Shown here one piece after another: positions 21,239 to 33,852 of a DNA stretch of 64,000 nucleotides. Both the position numbers and the translations under genes were made by a program. The notes under the pieces are model-generated. The model saw nothing but the letters and a program-made list of their open reading frames with translations. It made no database searches and was not told the origin of the DNA. Source of the stretch: Auanema rhodensis (Eukaryota > Nematoda > Chromadorea > Rhabditida > Rhabditidae); NCBI GenBank assembly GCA_964057225.1, contig OZ059896.1, positions 12,446,501-12,510,500 of the forward strand, given 5' to 3'. How positions within the stretch are numbered: position 1 is the stretch's first letter; each line of letters starts with the position of its first letter.

Positions 21239-21590
21239 ATATGTTTTTCTACTTTTGTTGTTAGTTGGGCAGAACCGAATGCTTTGATCGATATTTTGAT
21301 ATAAACGTAAGCAGATAAAAGAAGTCATTATTAGATCACAAGAAATTACAGTATGAGTTATACATTAACATATACATTAAATATACCGATTGAAATTAAA
21401 TGAAATAATAATCAAATATTAGGTTTTATGCTGCTTGATAATATAGTACATGGTTATTTTCTAAGACTCAAAGTTTGGGACAAAAATCATAGTAAATCTG
21501 TGAAACATATATCAGCCGAAACAAAAAACAAAATCCGGCGAGATTTGAACTCGGTTCGCAGGATTCAGAGTCCTGAGTGCTAACCATGAG
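21239..21590 (-). repeat. tRNA-Gln-headed SINE-like repeat (U3)
   Basis: Same subfamily and truncation as 2285-2636; the tRNA part is 21534-21590. It lies 44 bp after the env-like stop codon, where a 3' LTR would be expected. Confidence 0.7.
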
Positions 21591-23504
21591 ATAAATTCAA
21601 GTTCAACAACATATCAGTCAATGTACAGTTAATTCCAATTTAGCGTACAAATGTTTCTGAAAAATGTCAAGATTGGAGAATCAAATAAGTGGAACGCACA
21701 TTCCACATCATCAAATAATTTGCACATCAGAACCAAACTACTGTTCAGAAAACTAACAAAGAAAAAGAAACATTCTTATAAAAGACTAATTATTGATTTT
21801 AAGTAATGGCACACTAGTTAGATGCGCAGCACACTTCACACATTTATAATATTTACATTCTTATTTTAAGTTCGATCAAGGAGGTCTTTATTTGTTACAG
21901 AACAATGATTTTTGGATGGAGTGGTTCTACAGCTTTTGCGGCATCAAAGGAAATTCTGAAAGTGTTTAAAAATGATAAGTTAGTGTATTATTTCTCTTAG
22001 TCTTTTCTATTTTTTGAGTTCATTATCATGATTTTGCTGAATATCCTATCAATGTCTTGTTAACTGTTGTAAAATTGAAAGATGATTTCAAATATCTTTA
22101 AGTTTGTACCCAAGATGTTCTTTCACCTTGGTCAGGAAACATGAATGGGTTCATATCATTTTCTTAAATTTTCTTTCTGTACCATAATGCAAATTATCTT
22201 CTGCAAAATCTACGAAAAGTAAAATTGAAAAAAATTCTATTTAATGAAATTTATCCATCTGATGAATTACTTTGTCTGAAAATTATCAGAAACTTAAACC
22301 CGAGTCAGCCAATCTGAAAGACAGGTATCTTGAGGTGATTGATTCTAGAATGTTTATAATTTAGGTGAATACATCTTTAACGAAACTGAAAAAAATGAAC
22401 TGGTTTCAAATGTATTTATTCAATACATCTCTTTCAGACCAGGCCTACTGCCATTCACGAATATGTTTTCAAGAATCAAGAACTCTTATATGTTCTTGTT
22501 GTTTAACAACAAAATTTTGAAATTGAAATGAGATAAATACTGCATATTCTTGGGAGCTGTGCCTATATTTCAAATTATTCCAGATTTGAAGATCAACTGG
22601 TTAAAATTTACTCCGTAATCCAGTGATCATTTTTATCAATTCTTGTGCTTCTACTGAAAAAATAAACATTAGTTTAGAAAGATAACAGTGAAACAGCAGA
22701 CGTTTCAGCGGTGATCCTATTTTTGAGAATAGCATTCCTGCATTCAATGAGATTCGTACTCACAAACTGTTGTAAACGACCGCTTCTCAGTTTTGTTTCT
22801 AGCGAATGATAAGAATAGAGCATTTGTCTTCAACTACTTATCTTGGAACATTTATAGTACTCATTTACTTTAATTTAGCCTTTAACATTCCGAAACTTTT
22901 TTGTTTTCTTTTTTAATAATCTTGTTCAATAGTTTATTCCAATGATCTTCACCCAGCGATTCAAGCAGACCGTTCATCGAAATATTGCCACGGGGATCCT
23001 GTAAAGAAAACTGTTTTAAATGTAGTGACACACTTTTTTAGTCTCACCAAACAAACACCTCTGTATTTTCATTTTCAGTTTTTTTTGCTTTCAATTCAAA
23101 AACTGCGTTTCCAAGAAGATGCACATCACATCTTACAACAATCATTTCAGAAAAAACATTGTTCTATAACACATCGTGAAAATTCAAAGTATGACTAACT
23201 AACGACTTTTAGAGCAAGAAGAGCTTTTTCTCCATCACAGATTAAAGCCGGAACTATTTTATTTTTAATGATCTGAAACAAAAAATTTTCTTGTTGATTG
23301 GAATCATCCTGTTTCATTACTTGAATTGTATTATATTTGCAATAAGAAGAGTGATGAGCAAATCACACAAATCAAAAGTTGTGTCATAAAAGAAAGAACA
23401 ACCTAATCCTCCTGGAAATAAGCCGTTATCATCTGTCTTTGCAAGCAAATTATCTGAAACACTTTTTTTTATGAAGCACATTACTTTCCTTTCTGTCTTC
23501 ACAG

Positions 23505-23783
23505 GTGAGAATAGAAGTTAATTCAACTCATTATCCTATATTCAGATTGAGTGTACTAGAAAATATGCATATAGAGCTATTTGAGAAAATAATGACAACA
23601 GCAAAAACAAAATACGATGAACTTTCTTCGAAGCAGCATTTAAGTATGGAATTCGAAGTTGGTGCTGCAACAAAAAAAATAAAATTCACCAAAATAAGTA
23701 AAAAAAATGAACACAGAGGAATTTCGCAAATTTATCAGTTAGTTAAGAACATCTTCAATTTAAAAATACTTATCTTTAAGTGA
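23505..23783 (+). CDS. Conserved 92-codon open frame (U3)
   Basis: Identical in protein sequence to 4570-4848, including the His variant, and preceded by the same cttcacag acceptor. Function unknown. Confidence 0.38.
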   Translation: MRIEVNSTHYPIFRLSVLENMHIELFEKIMTTAKTKYDELSSKQHLSMEFEVGAATKKIKFTKISKKNEHRGISQIYQLVKNIFNLKILIFK

Positions 23784-24197
23784 ACCCTTCTACGATGAAG
23801 ATTCAAGCTCACGCTATTCTGATGTATCAAGACTATTCAAAACTATAATATCGACACAAATTTTGAGAAGTAATAACAGTTTAATTCATAATAAACAAAA
23901 AATCAGTCAATGTTCAGTTAATTCAGATTGTGACGTACAGATCTTTTCAGAAAATGTCAACATTGGAAAGTCAAAAATCAGGAACCACAACATCACAACA
24001 AACCGTGACAGAGCCAAAGAGCTATCGGCAGAACTCGGATCACAAGGTCGAGCTAAGACAACTGCTATGGGAAATTAAGGAATGTGCTCAAGGTACGCTC
24101 ATTGATAATTACTGGACTAGAGTGAGAATGTTACCTAGTTTTGAAAAGTTATTGGGAGAATCTAATACCTCTTTAGACGTACAGATCTTTTTAGAAA

Positions 24198-24902
24198 ATG
24201 TCAACATTGGAAAGTCAAAAATCAGGAACCACAACATCACAACAGACCGTGACAGAGCCAAAGAGCTATCGGCAGGATTCGGATCACAAGGTCGAGCTAA
24301 GACAACTGCTATGGGAAATTAAGGAATGTGCTCAAGGTACGCTCATTGATGATTACTGGACTAGAGTGAGAATGTTACCTAGTCTTGAAAAGTTTTTTGG
24401 AGAATCTAATACCTCTTTAGATAAACACATAGATGCTTTTAATGAACAGTATCCCAAAGAAAGGTGGATTGAACAACACCGAGGGCGATTTTTAAGGGAT
24501 TCGTTGAGGGGAATAGTCCTGCAGACTTTTGATGCTGCTATAGCAGAAAGTCTGGATGCTCGCATTGCAACTTTTAAAACAGCGATGTTGGACCGAAAAA
24601 GAACAGCGAGATACAAAACCGCTAAAAACTTGGATAAGCTCACTATGTACAACTACAACGTACTAGGGTATTGCACAAGACTGGAAGAGCTTTATATGAA
24701 AGTATATCCAGAGGTAGTAGACGTCAGCTCGTCCCATGATCTAGCGATGAGGTTATTTAGGCAGATTGAAAACTGGCCACATGCTGCAGCAATCCAAAAT
24801 TGGATTGCAAGATACTGTTCGAAGGCAGAAAAAATCATAGTGTGGTGGATAAAACTTTCGAATCATTTTCTTGAGTTGTACAGGTACGGTCTTACCCTGT
24901 GA
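24198..24902 (+). CDS. Gag-like retroelement protein (U3)
   Basis: A 234-codon frame from the second of two tandem MSTLESQ starts. The upstream start (23954) gives a frame that ends at 24322 because here the tandem repeat is only ~244 bp long. This copy keeps gctatgg, so N- and C-terminal parts share one frame. It differs from 5019-5780 by QDSD for QNSD, LEKFFGES for FEKLLGES, and a stop after YGLTL. Confidence 0.42.
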   Translation: MSTLESQKSGTTTSQQTVTEPKSYRQDSDHKVELRQLLWEIKECAQGTLIDDYWTRVRMLPSLEKFFGESNTSLDKHIDAFNEQYPKERWIEQHRGRFLRDSLRGIVLQTFDAAIAESLDARIATFKTAMLDRKRTARYKTAKNLDKLTMYNYNVLGYCTRLEELYMKVYPEVVDVSSSHDLAMRLFRQIENWPHAAAIQNWIARYCSKAEKIIVWWIKLSNHFLELYRYGLTL

Positions 24903-25189
24903 ATAGGTCGAGCCCGTTCTGTACAAAAAATGAAAACTCGTTTGACCCATATGACTAATGTCCACAAGGTGAATACAAGTAATGATTAAGCATAACAAAT
25001 AACAAAGTTTACAAGAGAATGTTGGAAAAATCTAATCAATGAATTGAAGTAATAGAACAAAACCTTGGAAAACAATAGCAGACTTCTCAGAGAAAAATCA
25101 ATCAACAACAAAAAAGTGTTACAATCAGAAATGGTACAAAATAAAAAATATTTCAACAATTTGAATTGGTCAAAAAAATCTACCTTCGA
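24903..25189 (-). mobile_element. Gypsy LTR-like block (U3)
   Basis: Reverse copy of 7560-7850, joined to the end of the gag-like frame on one side and the integrase C-terminus on the other. Confidence 0.5.
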
Positions 25190-25960
25190 GAAATTGTGAT
25201 GACTAGAATGGATGTTGTACGTTAGTAAGGTTTGACAAAATCCTTGTGTACTTTCCTGTTTTTTCCTGTAATGGTTCGAACCACGACGAACGACCTTTGA
25301 ACTGCTGCAACTAAATAAGGCCTTTCGAATGAAGGTGTTAGTTTGTTTCGTGTAGATATGACTTTTATCACTTTTATCATAACTAACTCATTAACCTGAA
25401 TTTATTTATTTCTTATTTCTATTTCGTGTATTGTACCGTTGTTCATTTTTCTCTGTGCATGTTTCAATTCTATCTTTTACTATAGCAGAAGTGCTTTCCT
25501 TTTGTATTAGTGATCTATTGACAAAACCTTCTGTAGAATTGACTGGTTCTTCAGTTTGGAGATTATTTCCAGGCAAGTAGTGGTCAATAGGAAGTCTTGC
25601 ATCCCGACCAAATAATACTATGTATGGACTAATAGATGTTGATGAGTTTGGTAACGTCTTGATTGCAAACATAACTTTGGGTAGGTGTAAATCCCAGTTA
25701 GTTTGTTGTTCATTCACGAATGAAATGACAGCTTTTTCTAAAGTTTTATGAAGTCTTTCAAATTGTCCATCAGCATTTTAATAGTATGGCAGTGTAGTAG
25801 TGTATTTAATTCTAAATTGCTTACACATAGCTTGAAATTCAGAAGACTAAAAGCTACTACCATTATCGGTCACCATACTCATTGGTGGTCCATATATGAA
25901 AACAAATCTAATTACAAACCTTTTTCTTGCTACTGTCGTGTCGTGTGGATTAATTGTTTG
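25190..25960 (-). pseudogene. Ty3/gypsy integrase, broken (U3)
   Basis: Reverse copy of 6772-7545 with the same two stop codons in the core, so the lesions are older than the unit duplications. The longest clean stretch is 25717-25406 (LPKVMFAIKTLPNSSTS, GRDARLPIDHYLPGNN). Confidence 0.78.
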
Positions 25961-26384
25961 GATAGACTATAAGCAGAAAAAAATTTCCAGGGACAATGTC
26001 AGAGCACATGGATACAGTGGAGGCTGTTCGGAATGAACAGCTACAAAATCTTTTTGCTGATTTAGTCGGTAGATGTAAGGCGCTTTGATTTTCAATAACC
26101 AAATTTGAAATCAAAACTCATTACTCAGGCTCAAATTTTAAGAAACACAAATTCGAGCAGCAAAGTAAAGTTAATGATATAACGACTTTTTCGCACTTTT
26201 TATGTTCGATATATATATATGTTCTTCTCTTTTTTTTTTTTCGGGCAAAACCGAATGCTTCGATCAATATTTTAAAAATAACGTAAAGAGATAAAAGAAT
26301 TCATTATCATAACACAAAAAAATACAGTATTAGTTATACGCTGACAAATAATACAAAAAAAAGAAAAATAATAAAAAAGACGTT

Positions 26385-27240
26385 ACCAAACTTATCAACA
26401 TTTATTAGTCCATACATAGTATTATTTGGTCGGGATGTAAGACTTCCAATTGACCACCACTTGCCTGCAAATAATCTCCAAACTGAAGAACCAACCAATT
26501 CTACAGAAGATTGTGTTAATAGATCACTGATACAAAAGGAAAGCACTTTCGCTATAGTAAAAGATAGAATTGAAACATGCACAAAGAAAAATGAACAACG
26601 GTACAATACACGAAATAGAAATAAAAAACAAATAAATTCAGGTAATGACTTAGTTATGATAAAAATGATAAAAGTCATGTCTACACGAAACAAAGAACAT
26701 CCATTCCAGTCATTACAATTTCTTGAAGGTAGTTTTTTTAACCAATTCAAGTAGTTGAAATATTTTTTATTTTGTGCCAATTCTGATTGTAACACTTCTT
26801 TGTTGTTGATTGATTTCTCTCTGAGAAGTCTGCTATTGTTTTCCAAGGTTTTATTTTATTACTTTAATTCATTGAATAGATTTTTCCAACATTCTCTTGT
26901 AAACTTTGTTATTTTTTATGCTTAATTATTACTTCTGTTCACCGTACGGACATTAGTCATACGGGTTAAACGAGTTTTCATTTTTTTGTACAGAACGGGC
27001 TCGACCTATTAACAGGGTAACACCGTATCTGTACAACTCAAGAAAATGATCGAATATCAAAGTCAAATGGTTGAGAAGCAAAATTTCGTTTGCAAGCATT
27101 TCACTACTCAACTATTTGGAATAGAATCTACTCAATACTACTTTTCGAATTCAACAAACTTGAAGAGACAATAGCTAAACTTTCAAAACTTATTGTATAC
27201 ATTTTTTGAAATTTTTATCCACTACACCTTAATTTTTTTT
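26385..27240 (+). pseudogene. Gypsy integrase tail, LTR-like block and gag N-terminus
   Basis: Reverse complement of 13997-14880. The integrase tail (26461-26640) runs into an LTR-like block (about 26750-27020) and then the gag start (27040-27180; KKMIEYQSQMVEKQ, with one AAT-to-ATT type difference from 14100). It ends in an A/T-rich stretch directly before unit U4. Confidence 0.62.
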
Positions 27241-27487
27241 TTCAACATCCAACTATCTTGAAAAGTAAACTTATTTATTTTGTTTTTGAACAACGGGATG
27301 AATAAAACGGTTGTCGATAATTAAATATCACGCCTACAACATGGGAGACACATGGCACTCTTGCTTCTGGCCTGACCCAGATAGGTGGTCTTATAGCCAT
27401 GTGAGTCTCATCTCAATAGATTCTATATTTTATTACTTTATTATATCTTTTTATCATCTTTCTTAATGTAAATCGGCTCTGCCTACC

Positions 27488-27869
27488 TTAGGAACGTGGT
27501 AGAAGTATATATATCTTCCGACCATGAAAAGACGGGAAAAATTAGTATGTAACGCAGTTATTAATGTTCATTAAATTAACCCTCGATATGTGTCGCGTTG
27601 AGGTCAGCGCAACTGTTTGTTAATCTTATGATATAAACATTCAATGTGTGCTCGATAGAGATTTTGTATTGGTTTGTATAGTAAAATAAAATGTTAAACT
27701 ATTCTAATATGTTCATCTTTTCTTTTATTTTGAGAAGTTCACTTGTTACAATAAATTTGACAGCTTATGCGCCCCCAAAAATATGTTTTTAGCAGCTGAC
27801 GCCGTCCAAAGTATACTTTTGACAGCTGTTTGGGGGCGTAGTTATTAAATTTTACACGGCTCTCTAGCT
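27488..27869 (-). mobile_element. Polinton-type terminus, truncated (U4)
   Basis: Copy of 245-626 at offset 27243, apparently identical. Faces 13371-13752. Confidence 0.72.
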
Positions 27870-27872
27870 CTA

Positions 27873-28234
27873 AAGCAACGGACATGGATTGGAGCAAAAA
27901 TGAAACCTTGTTATATGTGTCTCATTTTATAGGCGTGGCTGTTTTAGGTTTTGATCATTTGAATAGCTCGTATATGTTTAGCATGCGCTGGCAGATTTGA
28001 CAGTGAGAAAAATCGATTGGAAATGGAAAGAAAAATAAACAAATATTAAGTTTCAAGCTGCTTGATAGTGTAGTTTAGATGTGTTTCACGACTTGATATT
28101 TCGGACATAAACCAAAGGAAATCTTTGAAACATATATCGCCCGAAACAAAAAACAAAACTAGAAAGTTCCGCCATGATTTAAACTGGGGTCGAGCATTCA
28201 GAGTCCTAAGTGTTGACCACTACACCACGGAACC
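27873..28234 (-). repeat. tRNA-Gln-headed SINE-like repeat (U4)
   Basis: Copy of 630-991; the tRNA-like head is 28166-28234 with a CTG anticodon. Confidence 0.7.
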
Positions 28235-28882
28235 ACTGTAATCTGTCACAAAAGAATTGCCATATATGAGATTTGATCTTCCTTCTTGTTTAAAACAAAA
28301 GGGAAGAATTTATGAACAATATGAGCAAGAAGAGATTTCAAAATTTTGAGTTTTTTGAAGTTGGAACTCAGGTTATTGCTGTTCTCCAAGTTTGTTACTG
28401 TTGTAGTAGTCAAATAAGAAAATCCTCTTTTTATTTTTAACAACCAAGTTCGGAATTAAAATTCATTACTCCAGCTCGAATTTTAAAAAACACAGTTTTG
28501 GGCAGTAAAACTAATATTAATGACACAACGACTCTTCCACACTTTTTATATTCGAAATATTATATATGTTTTTCTACTTTTGTTGTTAGTTGGGCAGAAC
28601 CGAATGCTTTGATCGATATTTTGATATAAACGTAAGCAGATAAAAGAAGTCATTATTAGATCACAAGAAATTACATTATGAGTTATACATTAACATATAC
28701 ATTAAATATACCGATTGAAATTGAATGAAATAATAATCAAATATTAGGTTTTATGCTGCTTGATAATGTAGTACATGGTTATTTTCTAAGACTCAAAGTT
28801 TGGGACAAAAATCATAGTAAATCTGTGAAACATTTTTGATAACTTTGTTGCTGAATAGTGAAAAAAACGAACTAAAAATAAA

Positions 28883-31573
28883 ATAGTTCCGGCTTTAATC
28901 TGTGATGGAGAAAAAGCTCTTCTTGCTCTGAAAGTCGTTAGTTAGCCATACTTTAAATTTTCACGATGTGTTATAGAACAATGTTTTTTCTAAAATGATT
29001 GTTGTAAGATGTGATGTGCATCTTCTTGGAAACGCAGTTTTCGAATTGAAAGCAAAAAAAACTGAAAAAGAAAATACAGAGGTGTTTGTTTGGTGAGACT
29101 AAAAAAGTGTGTCACTACATTTAAAACAGTTTCATAATGACAATACACTTCTCTTTACAGGATCCCCGTGGCAATATTTCGATGAACGGTCTGCTTGAAT
29201 CGCTGGGTGAAGATCATTGGAATAAACTATTGAACAAGATTATTAAAAAAGAAAACAAAAAAGTTTCGGAATGGTAAGGCTAAATTAAAGTAAATGAGTA
29301 CTATAAATGTTCCAAGATAAGTAGTTGAAGACAAATGCTCTATTCTTATCATTCACTAGAAACAAAACTGAGAAGCGGTCGTTTACAACAGTTTGTGAGT
29401 ACGAATCTCATTGAATGCAGGAATGCTATTCTCAAAAATAGGATCACCTCTGAAACGTCTGCTGTTCCACTGTTATCTTTCTAAACTAATGTTTATTTTT
29501 TTCAGTAGAATAGTAGAATAGTTCAGTATATGTTTTTCTACTTTTGTTGTTAGTTGGGCAAAACCGAATGCTTTGATCGATATTTTGATATAAACGTAAG
29601 CAGATAAAAGAAGTCATTATTAGATCACAAGAAATTACAGTATGAGTTATACATTAACATATACATTAAATATACCGATTGAAATTAAATGAAATAATAA
29701 TCAAATATTAGGTTTTATGCTGCTTGATAATATAGTACATGGTTATTTTCTAAGACTCAAAGTTTGGGACAAAAATCATAGTAAATCTGTGAAACATATA
29801 TCAGCCGAAACAAAAAACAAAATCCGGCGAGATTTGAACTCGGTTCGCAGGATTCAGAGTCCTGAGTGCTAACCATGAGATAAATTCAAGTTCAACAACA
29901 TATCAGTCAATGTACAGTTAATTCCAATTTAGCGTACAAATGTTTCTGAAAAATGTCAAGATTGGAGAATCAAATGAGTGGAACGCACATTCCACATCAT
30001 CAAATAATTTGCACATCAGAACCAAACTACTGTTCAGAAAACTAACAAAGAAAAAGAAACATTCTTATAAAAGACTAATTATCGATTTTAAGTAATGGCA
30101 CACTAGTTAGATGCGCAGCACACTTCACACATTTATAATATTTACATTCTTATTTTAAGTTCGATCAAGGAGGTCTTTATTTGTTACAGAACAATGATTT
30201 TTGGATGGAGTGGTTCTACAGCTTTTGCGGCATCAAAGGAAATTCTGAAAGTGTTTAAAAATGATAAGTTAGTGTATTATTTCTCTTAGTCTTTTCTATT
30301 TTTTGAGTTCATTATCATGATTTTGCTGAATATCCTATCAATGTCTTGTTAACTGTTGTAAAATTGAAAGATGATTTCAAATATCTTTAAGTTTGTACCC
30401 AAGATGTTCTTTCACCTTGGTCAGGAAACATGAATGGGTTCATATCATTTTCTTAAATTTTCTTTCTGTACCATAATGCAAATTATCTTCTGCAAAATCT
30501 ACGAAAAGTAAAATTGAAAAAAATTCTATTTAATGAAATTTATCCATCTGATGAATTACTTTGTCTGAAAATTATCAGAAACTTAAACCCGAGTCAGCCA
30601 ATCTAAAAGACAGGTATCTTGAGGTGATTGATTCTAGAATGTTTATAATTTAGGTGAATACATCTTTAACGAAACTGAAAAAAATGAACTGGTTTCAAAT
30701 GTATTTATTCAATACATCTCTTTCAGACCAGGCCTACTGCCATTCACGAATATGTTTTCAAGAATCAAGAACTCTTATATGTTCTTGTTGTTTAACAACA
30801 AAATTTTGAAATTGAAATGAGATAAATACTGCATATTCTTGGGAGCTGTGCCTATATTTCAAATTATTCCAGATTTGAAGATCAACTGGTTAAAATTTAC
30901 TCCGTAATCCAGTGATCATTTTTATCAATTCTTGTGCTTCTACTGAAAAAATAAACATTAGTTTAGAAAGATAACAGTGAAACAGCAGACGTTTCAGCGG
31001 TGATCCTATTTTTGAGAATAGCATTCCTGCATTCAATGAGATTCGTACTCACAAACTGTTGTAAACGACCGCTTCTCAGTTTTGTTTCTAGCGAATGATA
31101 AGAATAGAGCATTTGTCTTCAACTACTTATCTTGGAACATTTATAGTACTCATTTACTTTAATTTAGCCTTTAACATTCCGAAACTTTTTTGTTTTCTTT
31201 TTTAATAATCTTGTTCAATAGTTTATTCCAATGATCTTCACCCAGCGATTCAAGCAGACCGTTCATCGAAATATTGCCATGGGGATCCTGTAAAGAGAAG
31301 TGTATTGTCATTATGAAACTGTTTTAAATGTAGTGACACACTTTTTTAGTCTCACCAAACAAACACCTCTGTATTTTCATTTTCAGTTTTTTTTGCTTTC
31401 AATTCGAAAACTGCGTTTCCAAGAAGATGCACATCACATCTTACAACAATCATTTCAGAAAAAACATTGTTCTATAACACATCGTGAAAATTCAAAGTAT
31501 GACTAACTAACGACTTTTAGAGCAAGAAGAGCTTTTTCTCCATCACAGATTAAAGCCGGAACTATTTTATTTT
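28883..31573. repeat. Nested palindrome inside U4
   Basis: Equivalent of 1640-4330. Arms of ~620-630 bp carry the exon-like blocks and env tail in opposite orientation around a 1.44-kb loop. The loop includes the truncated SINE at 29528-29879(-) and the short exon-like frame near 30194. Confidence 0.8.
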
Positions 31574-31812
31574 TAATGATCTGAAACAAAAAATTTTCTT
31601 GTTGATTGGAATCATCCTGTTTCATTACTTGAATTGTATTATATTTGCAATAAGAAGAGTGATGAGCAAATCACACAAATCAAAAGTTGTGTCATAAAAG
31701 AAAGAACAACCTAATCCTCCTGGAAATAAGCCGTTATCATCTGTCTTTGCAAGCAAATTATCTGAAACACTTTTTTTTATGAAGCACATTACTTTCCTTT
31801 CTGTCTTCACAG

Positions 31813-32091
31813 GTGAGAATAGAAGTTAATTCAACTCATTATCCTATATTCAGATTGAGTGTACTAGAAAATATGCATATAGAGCTATTTGAGAAAATAA
31901 TGACAACAGCAAAAACAAAATACGATGAACTTTCTTCGAAGCAGTATTTAAGTATGGAATTCGAAGTTGGTGCTGCAACAAAAAAAATAAAATTCACCAA
32001 AATAAGTAAAAAAAATGAACACAGAGGAATTTCGCAAATTTATCAGTTAGTTAAGAACATCTTCAATTTAAAAATACTTATCTTTAAGTGA
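31813..32091 (+). CDS. Conserved 92-codon open frame (U4)
   Basis: Carries the KQYLS variant of the P1 right arm, not the KQHLS of the left arm and U3. The same acceptor site precedes it. Function unknown. Confidence 0.38.
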   Translation: MRIEVNSTHYPIFRLSVLENMHIELFEKIMTTAKTKYDELSSKQYLSMEFEVGAATKKIKFTKISKKNEHRGISQIYQLVKNIFNLKILIFK

Positions 32092-32237
32092 ACCCTTCTA
32101 CGATGAAGATTCAAGCTCACGCTATTCTGATGTATCAAGACTATTCAAAACTATAATATCGACACAAATTTTGAGAAGTAATAACAGTTTAATTCATAAT
32201 AAACAAAAAATCAGTCAATGTTCAGTTAATTCAGATT

Positions 32238-33160
32238 GTGACGTACAGATCTTTTCAGAAAATGTCAACATTGGAAAGTCAAAAATCAGGAACCACAACA
32301 TCACAACAAACCGTGACAGAGCCAAAGAGCTATCGGCAGAACTCGGATCACAAGGTCGAGCTAAGACAACTGCTATGGGAAATTAAGGAATGTGCTCAAG
32401 GTACGCTCATTGATAATTACTGGACTAGAGTGAGAATGTTACCTAGTTTTGAAAAGTTATTGGGAGAATCTAATACCTCTTTAGACGTACAGATCTTTTT
32501 AGAAAATGTCAACATTGGAAAGTCAAAAATCATGACAAACACCACCAGCTTGATATTTTTAAAAAAGATTTCATCAACAATGAAATCATTCAAAACTATA
32601 ATATCAACACAAATTTCGAGAAATAATAACAGTTTAATTCATGATAAGCAAAAAATCAGTCAATGTTCAATATTCAGATTGTGACGTACAGATCTTTTCA
32701 GAAAATGTCAACATTGGAAAGTCAAAAATCAGGAACCACAACATCACAACAAACCGTGACAGAGCCAAAGAGCTATCGGCAGAACTCGGATCACAAGGTC
32801 GAGCTAAGACAACTGCTATGGGAAATTAAGGAATGTGCTCAAGGTACGCTCATTGATAATTACTGGACTAGAGTGAGAATGTTACCTAGTTTTGAAAAGT
32901 TATTGGGAGAATCTAATACCTCTTTAGACGTACAGATCTTTTTAGAAAATGTCAACATTGGAAAGTCAAAAATCATGACAAACACCACCAGCTTGATATT
33001 TTTAAAAAAGATTTCATCAACAATGAAATCATTCAAAACTATAATATCAACACAAATTTCGAGAAATAATAACAGTTTAATTCATGATAAGCAAAAAATC
33101 AGTCAATGTTCAATATTCAGATTGTGACGTACAGATCTTTTCAAAAAATGTCAACATTGG
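32238..33160 (+). repeat. Tandem ~445-bp repeat of gag-like N-terminal region
   Basis: Starts at about 32238, 32684 and 33129 are successive units; the third continues into the full gag-like gene. Each unit carries tacagatctttt, an acceptor-like tttcag, the MSTLESQ start and the RVRMLPSFEKLL segment, then a spacer (MTNTTSLIFLKKISSTMK). Copy number differs: one in P1 left, two in P1 right, about 1.5 in U3, three here. Confidence 0.85.
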
Positions 33161-33852
33161 AAAGTCAAAAATCAGGAACCACAACATCACAACAGACCGT
33201 GACAGAGCCAAAGAGCTATCGGCAGGATTCGGATCACAAGGTCGAGCTAAGACAACTGCTATGGGAAATTAAGGAATGTGCTCAAGGTACGCTCATTGAT
33301 GATTACTGGACTAGAGTGAGAATGTTACCTAGTCTTGAAAAGTTTTTTGGAGAATCTAATACCTCTTTAGATAAACACATAGATGCTTTTAATGAACAGT
33401 ATCCCAAAGAAAGGTGGATTGAACAACACCGAGGGCGATTTTTAAGGGATTCGTTGAGGGGAATAGTCCTGCAGACTTTTGATGCTGCTATAGCAGAAAG
33501 TCTGGATGCTCGCATTGCAACTTTTAAAACAGCGATGTTGGACCGAAAAAGAACAGCGAGATACAAAACCGCTAAAAACTTGGATAAGCTCACTATGTAC
33601 AACTACAACGTACTAGGGTATTGCACAAGACTGGAAGAGCTTTATATGAAAGTATATCCAGAGGTAGTAGACGTCAGCTCGTCCCATGATCTAGCGATGA
33701 GGTTATTTAGGCAGATTGAAAACTGGCCACATGCTGCAGCAATCCAAAATTGGATTGCAAGATACTGTTCGAAGGCAGAAAAAATCATAGTGTGGTGGAT
33801 AAAACTTTCGAATCATTTTCTTGAGTTGTACAGGTACGGTCTTACCCTGTGA
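33148..33852 (+). CDS. Gag-like retroelement protein (U4)
   Basis: 234-codon frame from ATG 33148, with the same protein as 24198-24902. The acceptor-like tttcag upstream is changed to tttcaa in this last unit. Capsid-like helical region as described at 5019-5780; no zinc knuckle. Confidence 0.42.
   Translation: MSTLESQKSGTTTSQQTVTEPKSYRQDSDHKVELRQLLWEIKECAQGTLIDDYWTRVRMLPSLEKFFGESNTSLDKHIDAFNEQYPKERWIEQHRGRFLRDSLRGIVLQTFDAAIAESLDARIATFKTAMLDRKRTARYKTAKNLDKLTMYNYNVLGYCTRLEELYMKVYPEVVDVSSSHDLAMRLFRQIENWPHAAAIQNWIARYCSKAEKIIVWWIKLSNHFLELYRYGLTL

Larger units (their letters stand above)
21061..26356 (+). repeat. Repeat unit copy U3 (5'-truncated)
   Basis: Sequence identity with P1 begins at 21061, matching 2107 in the left arm (offset 18954, then 18935 after a 19-bp deletion at 23007), and continues to 26356. 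It joins the env-like gene in frame at its start. It includes an env-tail copy and exon-like blocks on the minus strand (about 22680-23500), the 92-codon frame, a gag-like gene and a reverse gypsy integrase. The interval before 21061 is not repeated elsewhere. Confidence 0.88.
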
